The position numbers and the translations under genes are program-made. Positions 56,780 through 64,000 of a stretch of 64,000 nt of DNA are shown here, in pieces. Position 1 is the stretch's first letter; each line of letters opens with the position of its first letter. This DNA is from Ariolimax columbianus (Eukaryota > Mollusca > Gastropoda > Stylommatophora > Arionidae), in contig JAVGWX010000005.1 of NCBI GenBank assembly GCA_036924085.1, forward strand, positions 75,984,547-76,048,546, read 5' to 3'. The notes under the pieces were generated by a model. The model was given only the letters and a program-made list of their open reading frames with translations. It ran no database searches and was not told the DNA's origin.

Positions 56780-57075
56780 TCCCATCAACCCAAACTGTTA
56801 ATCTATACATACCTGCATCCGTTAGTCCATCATCAATCTATTCGACTATCTATCCATCCATGTATCATCCATCTATTCGCCCGTTCATCTTCCATCTATT
56901 CGTTCATCATCCATCTATTCGTCCATCCATCAAGGCATCCATCCATCTATTAGCCCGTCCATCATCCCTATATTCGCCCGTTCATTATCCCTCTATTCGC
57001 CCGTTCATTATCCATCTATTCGGCCATGCATCCATTCATCCATCAATCCATTCATCCATCCATCTATTTAAACGT
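56780..57075. repeat. Irregular CATC/ATTCGCC minisatellite
   Basis: Repeated words ccatctattcgcccgttcat and catccatccatc in units of about 24-32 bp in the receptor intron. Confidence 0.85.
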
Positions 57076-57448
57076 CTTGAAATCTATATGCGTTGTGTTT
57101 TGTTGCGCGAAACGACAATACTGCATCCTAGCAGACCAAAATGTATGATCAGTCTCTTTAAGAAAAGAACCAACAGTGAAAGTGAGGTTTTCTATAGATA
57201 CCTGTTTGCACGCATTGTTGATCCGTCATCCCTTGAGCCCCTTCTTTCTTTATCTGCGCTGTTTCAACATTCTTGTAGGCTGCTGATTCGGCAGTTGTTT
57301 GTGTGCCAATTCTTACAGCCGGCCATTGATTGATTTACAGATTGCTTCCCCTTCTCCATGGGGGTAACTCCACATTGGACGTATTCCAGGCCAGGATGAA
57401 AGCTTTGTCATTGTTGTTAGCTCTAGCAAGACTAGCTAGAGAGAAAGA
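57076..57448. other. Stretch without recognisable gene
   Basis: An open frame continues out of the preceding repeat (to 57333) without a recognisable domain. It is not the continuation of the ligand-binding domain as far as I can tell. Confidence 0.35.
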
Positions 57449-57451
57449 AAT

Positions 57452-57453
57452 CG

Positions 57454-57499
<46 letters not shown>

Positions 57500-57552
57500 G
57501 GAGAGCGAGAGAGAGAGAGAGAAAGAAAGAGAGAGAGAGTGAGAGAAAAGAG
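57452..57552. repeat. (TA)n-(GA)n compound microsatellite
   Basis: A pure TA run (57462-57495) is followed by GA/GAAA runs to 57548. Confidence 0.95.
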
Positions 57553-57715
57553 TGTGAACCACTAGTTATGGACAACAATGAATTTGTTGACCATACATTA
57601 GGACAAACGATGGCAAACATAATACATACTGTGTACTATAACTTCAGGAAGGCAACTATAAAATGGACAGACAACTTAACATTGTGGAAGATCGAGTTGT
57701 CACTGCTAAATAAAG

Positions 57716-57893
57716 TCGGTTCTATGAGAGCGTCTAGGTTCAATGAAGACGGTTCTATGAGAGCGTCTAGGTTCAATGACAGCGTCTAGGTTCTATGAGA
57801 GCGTCTAGATTCAATGAAAACGGTTCTATGAGAGCGTCTAGGTTCAATGAGAGCGTCTAGGTTCAATGAGAGCGTCTAGGTTCAACGATAACA
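57716..57893. repeat. Short minisatellite with two unit lengths
   Basis: Words tctatgagagcgtctaggtt and caatgaaaacgg alternate; units of about 20 and 32 bp mix. Confidence 0.88.
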
Positions 57894-58497
57894 TTTAGTT
57901 GTCAGCTATAAATGTGGTCAGGTGACTAATTCCCTTCTACGCTGCTTTAACTTTCCCTAACAATAAGCCAGATACCAATTTACAGATGGTCGACTGATAT
58001 GTATTGATAATGAGGATCAAATCTGATAACTTTGTCGCGAGAAAAGAGCAACCATAACTCTACTACCCAGACGCTCAATGATCAATGCAATAAACCGTAT
58101 GGTGACAAGAGAATCGTGAAAAGAAATGCCAAGTTAATGAGGGAAATATGTGAAGAAAATAGATACGATTATCTGAGAGCGAACTACCAAGAAAATCAGA
58201 AAAATTACTGGGGTTGGTCAAGGGGAAATGTTTAATGGAGTAAACAGTAGGGGAGTATTGCCTCCAAGAGATGATCTCTTGGTTACCTCTGACTTGCACA
58301 AATAAAAGTCCTGAGATGAGCGTGAAGCTATTGGGAGTGGAGAAAGTAGAAAGAGGTGAATTCTGTAAGAATGCCATGACTTGATCTTTTGCCATGACTT
58401 GATCAGCTGCAGTTGCGGTAACGTTTGATTAATAGATCGGTCTACAGTTACACATTAATTTTCTCTCAGTTAGAAGCCCACACGAAAGACCAATACA
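57894..58497. other. Stretch without recognisable gene
   Basis: A 67-codon frame at 58032 (Asn- and Lys-rich) has no recognised domain and could be a LINE linker relic. Nothing else seen. Confidence 0.3.
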
Positions 58498-58690
58498 ATA
58501 CTGGCCGAGGGGTAGAGTGGTCGCATCTCGCGGCAGTCGTAACAGATTCGACCCCTGTTACCTTCACCATGCAGTAGACCCAGCAGTAAATATGTACCTG
58601 GCTACCGTTAGATCAAGTAAAAATAACGTATCTAACACTTTATCTTCTACAGCGGTGTCCGCTATGGGGCTAACTTTACTTTGGTGTTGA
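58498..58690 (+). mobile_element. tRNA-SINE family B copy
   Basis: A-box-like ggccgaggggtagagtggtc, B-box-like agattcgacccctgttacc, middle taaatatgtacctggctacc, end agcggtgtccgctatggggc and taactttactttgg. It is the copy with the most complete head. Confidence 0.82.
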
Positions 58691-58784
58691 GCATATATGT
58701 GTGTATGTGTGTCCACAGACGCGCGTGCGCGCTGTAAAGTGGTAGCCAAGACATTAACATAACAGTAACTCGATTAAAATATCA

Positions 58785-59138
58785 GAATCTCAATGTACAT
58801 ACTGGTCCCTTCATCTACGTACACTATTCTTGATTTACATACTGGTCCCTCGACATACATACTGGTCCCTCGACTTACATACTGGTCCCTCGATGTACAT
58901 ACTAGTCCCTCGATGTACATACTGGTCTCGCGATGTACATAGTTGGTCCCTCGACTTACATACTGGTCCCGCGACTTAAATACTGGTCCCTCGACTTAAA
59001 TACTGGTCCCTCGATGTATATAGTTGATCCCTTGACTTACAAAGTGGTCCCCTCGATTTGCATACTGGTATCTCGATGTACATACTGGCACCTCGACTTA
59101 CATACTGGTCCCTCGATGTACATACCACTTTCGTGTTC
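58785..59138. repeat. 20-bp minisatellite
   Basis: About 17 units of tacatactggtccctcgact with variants gatgtaca and gcgactta. Confidence 0.94.
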
Positions 59139-59344
59139 AAGGGGTAATATGCTAACCATCCCGGTTAAGCAGACGCGCTTGTTTCTTATTGGAGACGAAA
59201 GAAACATGTAGTCTGGACACTATATGGTCTCTGCTGTGACAATATACTTTATTCTACAGTCCTATTCAACCCTCATTTCCCGTATTCTTCCCCAGGTAGG
59301 TTCCAGCAGTGAAAATCAACTCCGCAATTAATCATGTCATTTAA

Positions 59345-59515
59345 TACTATTGTTTTACCTTCACCTTTTTCTATAAGGCGGTGTGCATTGTATTCTGTTT
59401 TGCGCCTGGTTGTTCAGTGCATCCAACTTCAGCACGAATTTTGTATTATTATATCTACGTATGAGGGTGTCCTAGCCAGTTTTGTTTGTCAGTTGTGTCA
59501 CTAACCACTTCACCA
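59345..59515 (-). mobile_element. Core-SINE fragment
   Basis: On the minus strand the core tgctgaagttggatgcactg (about 59425) is followed by an A-rich 3' part (caatgcacaccgccttatag). This is the same arrangement as in the tRNA-headed copy at 21480-21735. The head is degraded to aagtggttagtgacac. Confidence 0.65.
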
Positions 59516-59611
59516 CACACATCACCCTACCTATAATTTCATTTGATTTCGTAGTGCCCTATTGCTGTTTGTATTTGAATGTTCACATCTTTATTTGAGA
59601 CAATATGATTG

Positions 59612-60012
59612 TGCTGTCTTTGGTGAAAGAGATGCCACGAGTCAGCGAAACTCAGCTGACTGCATCCATTGGTGAAAGAGATGCCACGAGTCAGCGATAC
59701 CCAGCTGACTGCATCCATTGGTGAATGAGATGCCACGAGTCAGCGAAACCCAACTGACTGCATACATTGGTGAAAGAGATGCCACGAGTCAGCGATACCC
59801 AGCTGACTGCATCCATTGGTGAATGAGATGCCACGAGTCAGCGAAACCCAGCTGACTGCATCCATTGGTGAAAGAGATGCCACGAGTCAGCGATACCCAG
59901 CTGACTGCATCCATTGGTGAAAGAGATGCCACGAGTCAGCGAAATCCAGCTGACTGCATCCATTGGTGAAAGAGATGCCACGAGTCAGCGAAATCCAGCT
60001 GACTGCATCCAT
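59612..60012. repeat. 49-bp minisatellite with dimeric order
   Basis: Eight units of ttggtgaaagagatgccacg plus agtcagcgatacccagctga plus ctgcatcca. Two versions (gaaagag with gataccc; gaatgag with gaaaccc) alternate over most of the array, giving a 98-bp dimer period. Confidence 0.94.
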
Positions 60013-60165
60013 GCAGCCTGGCTCAGCGGATAGGGATCGAATGGAGAAACAAACCCGGTCCCTAAATTATGCCGTGCTGATTCCGGATGTGTCGGGTCGA
60101 AAGGTCAGATATGTCATCCTCGCCGCACACAACGACAGACATAACAGAACGTCCTTTCCAATATG
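60013..60165 (+). mobile_element. Core-SINE fragment
   Basis: The sequence gctgattccggatgtgtcgg followed by gtcgaaaggtcagatatg is a degenerate copy of the SINE core and its downstream ggaccgaaaggtgcaaatat. The upstream cagcctggctcagcggatag may be a degraded tRNA-like head. Confidence 0.55.
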
Positions 60166-60271
60166 AACAAAGAACAAGGTATCTTCATCGGCGCGTTTCC
60201 CAAACTCGTCCGATCTGTGACCATCCTTTCTGCAGTGCCCCGCCACTTATTCATGTTTTTATTATACATCA

Positions 60272-60573
60272 GGTAATGCTAATGGGATCAAGATGCTGAG
60301 CAGCGCATGAGCTGCAGTGGTCAGCGACCCATAGCTGACTGCAAGTGTCAGGGCCAGCGAAGGGATCGAAGAGAGAATGCTAACCCGGTACTAAAAAAAT
60401 GCTTGCTGAAGTCGGATGTGTTGGACCGAAAGGTGCAAATATCGCAGCCAAGCTGTAAACTACAACACAACGCATACCGTTCTCTGAACTACATTCTGCT
60501 ACTTACCCTTTCAGGGTTTGGTAGTGGGAGATTGAGAACGAACGAAGAAGAAAAAGAAGAAGGTAATGCTAAT
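60272..60573 (+). mobile_element. SINE-A with perfect 12-bp target-site duplication
   Basis: The element (60284-60561) runs from gggatcaagatgctgagcag through gtcagcgacccatagctgac, core tgctgaagtcggatgtgttg, gggagattgagaacgaacg and an imperfect GAA tail. The middle part with ggtgatcctgg is deleted compared with the 41.8-kb copy. The word ggtaatgctaat flanks it at 60272-60283 and 60562-60573. Confidence 0.92.
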
Positions 60574-60888
60574 AATTCGTATTCCAGTTAGAACTAGCCC
60601 TTAATCCAACCTGACCTATGGCCTTGTTTTCCCCCCAAAATTCCACGAGCACTGGTCTGTGATAACCTTGAACCGAAATAAGGTTGCGATTTGACCTCTT
60701 GTGTAACCGTCCGGGCAGAAGGACGAACATATAATGTTGGACGAAAACATGAGAGCTTTATTCGACAACACAATTTATATCAACTGTAGGTAGACGTGCC
60801 AGCGCATCTTGTCTTAATATAGTTTCTGTGTCACACAGGTGCAAGTGTTCACATCCTGCTGAGCGCTAATTTCTTGCGCGAAAGTTTC
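60574..60888. other. Stretch without recognisable gene
   Basis: Nothing recognised. Confidence 0.35.
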
Positions 60889-61140
60889 TAAATATCATGT
60901 GATGCACAATGATCTACTGATATCATGTGATACATGAAGGTCTATTGATATCATGTGATACATGAAGGTCTATTGACATGTAAATACACGAAGGTTTATT
61001 GAAATAACGTAATACATGGTCTTTTAATATCGTGTGGCTCGTGAGTGTCTATAAATATCTTGTGATTATATGAAGGTCTATTAATATCATGTGATACCTG
61101 AAGGTCTCTTAATATCGTGTGATACGTGGAGTTCTATTCA
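60889..61140. repeat. Irregular minisatellite
   Basis: About six units of gaaggtctattgatatcatg plus tgatacat, with strong drift. Confidence 0.85.
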
Positions 61141-62080
61141 GCGTTAAAAGGGGACGTGTCGATTTGCTAAATGTAAAAGGTGTAGACAGAAGTTCACCAA
61201 ATGTCAGAGGGAAGTTAGAGGTTTACTAAACGTAAGGAGTGTACGAGAAATTGTATTAAATGTCTAGGGATACCAGAAAGTTTACTATTTATCATGTGGT
61301 ACTAGAAAATTTACTAAATGTCTAGGGGTACTAAACAGTTTACCAAATGTCATGAAGTACTAGAAAGTTTACTAAATGTCTTGGGGTACTAGAAAGTTTA
61401 CTAAATGTCTTGGGGTACTAGAAAGTTTACTAAATGTCTTGGGGTACTAGAAAGTTTACCAAATGTCATGGGGTGCTAGAAAGTTTACCAAATGTCATGG
61501 GGTACTAGAATGGTCACTATTTTGCACAGGATACCAGAAAGTTTACCAAATGTCATGGGGTACTAGAAAGGTTACTATATTGCACAGGGTACCCGAAAGT
61601 TTACTAATCGCCTAAGAGGTACGTGAACGTTTATTTTGTGTTAGGGAGTTACAGAAAGGTTCACTTACAATCATGGTAGTAAGGTAAGATTTCCTTAAAG
61701 TTTAGTATGTGCAACAAAGCTTACTTGAAATTAAAGCTTACGGGAAGATTACAGGAAGAGTTTTTTTTAAAGCCATATGAATACGGGAAGGGTTTCTTAA
61801 AGCCAAGGGGGTAGGGGAAGGGTTACTTTAGACCAAGGGGTAGGGGAAAAGTTACTTAAAGTCAAGAGGGTTTGCCAAAGTTCACTATTAATCAAGGTGT
61901 TTTTACGGTTTAAAGAACTTTTCTTAAAGTCAAGCTGCTGTAGCAAGGTTGACCAAACGTCTTGGTGGCTATAGTTAGGTTTTCTAAACATCAGGGGGGT
62001 AAAGAAAGGTTGTCTCTAAGTCACATGAGTATAGGATGGTTTATTGAACACTATAGGAATACTGGAAAGTTTACTAACAA
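61141..62080. repeat. 29-bp minisatellite with decayed flanks
   Basis: The middle (61310-61620) has uniform units of gtactagaaagtttactaaa plus tgtcttggg. On both sides the words gaaagtttact and gggaagggttactt continue with drift until about 62080, so the array was once larger. Confidence 0.88.
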
Positions 62081-62900
62081 TCAGAAAAATAAAGGAATAA
62101 GGTGTAAACACTGGTAATTACCTGACGAAATATGTATGAACAACGAAGTATTTCGTAGGTTTGTAGCCAAGCGGATACAGGAAAATTTAGTAAGGCTGAA
62201 TATGGCACGAGATGGTCTACTTGAAAATGGTATTGAAGGATTGGCTAAACGAATGGAAGTCATAATACAGCCAAATACACACATTGTTCGACTGGATCTT
62301 AGGGACCTTAACTGGGAAGCGAAGAATATGGCCAACCAACATCCATGCACGTCGTTAAGGGCGACTAAAGAAGGTTGCGCTTGGGAATAGCAACTTCATG
62401 TACACGAAATTGCTACATACAGACACCACTTCTTGAAGTACACACAAAGTGATTTGGCATAGGCTTCATTAGGAAGGATAACGGAAGTAGTGACATCTTA
62501 TTTGAAGTTGAGAAGAAGAAAAAGAAGAAGTTACTAGAATAATACTTGAATAATACACCAAATATGTGCCGGGACCCACGTCAGCTTGAGAACCTCGACA
62601 TCAAGAGAGGAACACGCTTTGACTTGACGAGCCACAGAGCGAGTGCCGGAAGACTAGAGTTTCGTGCCAGGGCCAACTTGGCTTTTATTCCCAGAATGTC
62701 TCCACCCCTCCTCTGCACTGACATAATGCATCTTCTGTTCAATCCTTCTCTCCCGTGTGATGACCTTCGATGCCCGTCTGATTTTTAAGGTTAAAACCTG
62801 ATGACGTATTTCCTGTTTAGATATCAGCTGAATATCATCACTCTCAACGGTTCTAATCACTTGAGATTAACAGGAACAGTATTATCCCTGATATATACAT
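62081..62900. other. Unassigned sequence with two small frames
   Basis: An 84-codon plus-strand frame at 62136-62390 (FVAKRIQENLVRLNMARDGL) is basic and helical in appearance but matches nothing I know. A GAA run (62511-62528) lies downstream. I do not call a gene. Confidence 0.3.
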
Positions 62901-62925
62901 ATTTTTCACTTAAGTATGACGAGGC

Positions 62926-63225
62926 TTAAACATTTACCTGGAAATTGACGCACACTTTAACCCAGAACCGCGACTCGATTGAGTAATCAAATCCTAGACG
63001 CAAGAAAATCGATATCCAACGAAGCGGATTCTTCATGTTTGAGAAGAGGAAGTCGTCCCTAGGTGCCAAGTCTGGAGGGTATGGTGGATGAGGCATGAGT
63101 TCATACCCGCACGTTCTTCTGACTTCCCACACTGAACTGGAGACGAGGGGGGTCGACTTTCTATGGTTAAATGTGTTGCATATGTTGTTGCCAGCTCAAA
63201 TTGAACCCTTTCTGCCATGACATGT
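62926..63225 (-). pseudogene. Mariner-type transposase C-terminal relic
   Basis: The minus strand reads HPPYPPDLAPRDDFLFSNMK, the conserved block around the third catalytic aspartate of mariner/Tc1 transposases. Upstream on the same strand, in shifted frames, the pieces GNNICNTFN and THASSTIPSRLGT are degraded. The N-terminal domain and terminal inverted repeats are not identified. Frame changes and stops show it is inactive. Confidence 0.7.
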
Positions 63226-63250
63226 ATCCATCTGCCGAGTAGTTTTATCA

Positions 63251-63880
63251 AGATATATAACCAGATTTGTTAAAAGCCTGTATTGGTAGTTGGTCAAGTT
63301 GCGTTTCTGCGACATTACAGACAGGCTAGAAAATGAATCAGAGAACCACATGAGGACGAGAGAAAGAGGGAGGTCGAGAGATGACGCGGAATGGTTTATC
63401 AAAATGACGTGCAAGATGGTTGAAGGGAGTTGATGAACGTTAGCCGGACATCTATAGTCGTCTACTCCAGGCCTTAGGTTACACGATGACGATGTGGTCC
63501 TCCAGTATCAGCACTTTCAGAATCACTGACTCCCTTGTTACCCTGATCCGGAGATGTTAGGAGTGTTGTCTGGAGAATCACATGTTTGAACAAAGACGTG
63601 TATGAATCATTCTCCATTCCTTAACACTAGTACACACGCACCGACCTCGGATCAGCTGTTTGGGTCTTCAAAATGCCACGGTAAACGTTTCTGACAAAGC
63701 CAACCCTACTCTTGACATATTTTCGGAATTTCTAAACTGGGGCCTACGTCATAGCGTCTGACATTCAAGGGCCTATTCAGTTTCTAGCACTATTGGTACG
63801 TCTATGTAAAATAATATGTGACCACAGTGATTGTTGCTAATTGAACCAATCGGGAAAGGTTTGATTTGAATGTTAACATA
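63251..63880. other. Stretch without recognisable gene
   Basis: Nothing recognised. Confidence 0.35.
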
Positions 63881-63892
63881 TGTCTATTTATT

Positions 63893-64000
63893 CAAAGCAT
63901 CAATTTCATAGTGGCATTGCGTTTATTTCATAGTGACACTGCGTTTATTTCACAGCGACATTTCGTCTATTTCTTAGTCAATTTACGCTCATTTCTTAGT
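63893..64000. repeat. ~22-bp minisatellite continuing past the window end
   Basis: Units of ttcatagtgacactgcgttt plus at repeat about five times and run to the last base. Confidence 0.88.

Noticed and set aside
62136..62390. 84-codon basic frame as a small gene
   Set aside because: No family match, no splice context or neighbouring exon; too short to support by itself.

Overview
This window is eukaryotic genomic DNA, most likely from a mollusc and plausibly a gastropod. It is AT-rich, has GT-AG splice sites, contains no bacterial gene organisation, and is dominated by retroelements and minisatellites. The main LINE carries an RNase H domain behind its reverse transcriptase, as in the I/Ingi/Nimb group known from snails. 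The species assignment is inference; no host marker in the window fixes it.

Only two host genes are supported. On the minus strand at 12505-20242 lies one enormous terminal exon: about 2,580 codons, a clean splice acceptor at its 5' end, and three separate in-frame tandem repeat arrays. I do not recognise its family. On the plus strand at 55470-56718 lies an internal exon of a nuclear hormone receptor. It carries a long Ser/Thr/Pro-rich hinge and the first part of a ligand-binding domain of the NR2 type. Neither the zinc-finger DNA-binding exon nor the rest of the ligand-binding domain was found in the window.

Layout: 0.3-1.3 kb 43-bp satellite; 1.8-6.6 kb a decayed LINE, then fragments of 28S rRNA joined to SINE tails, then an inverted LINE 3' end; 7.5-10.3 kb satellites split by an RTE-like LINE; 10.8-12.4 kb short satellites; 12.5-20.2 kb the giant exon; 20.3-25.6 kb SINEs, LINE ends and satellites; 25.6-31 kb LINE pieces and satellites; 30-38 kb LINE copies in both orientations, including an inverted duplication; 38-41.5 kb dispersed repeats and a nested RTE insertion; 41.5-54.6 kb SINEs, satellites and a decayed RNase H retroelement; 55.5-56.7 kb the receptor exon; 56.8-64 kb satellites, SINEs and a mariner relic.

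The unifying theme is one retrotransposition system. Several LINE copies and several SINE types (no clear head origin, tRNA head, 28S rRNA head) share (GAA)n tails and/or a common core. Six insertions have target-site duplications readable by eye. This fits a single LINE machinery mobilising all of them. Around this background sit more than 25 unrelated minisatellites, some with higher-order structure and some grown from pieces of transposable elements.
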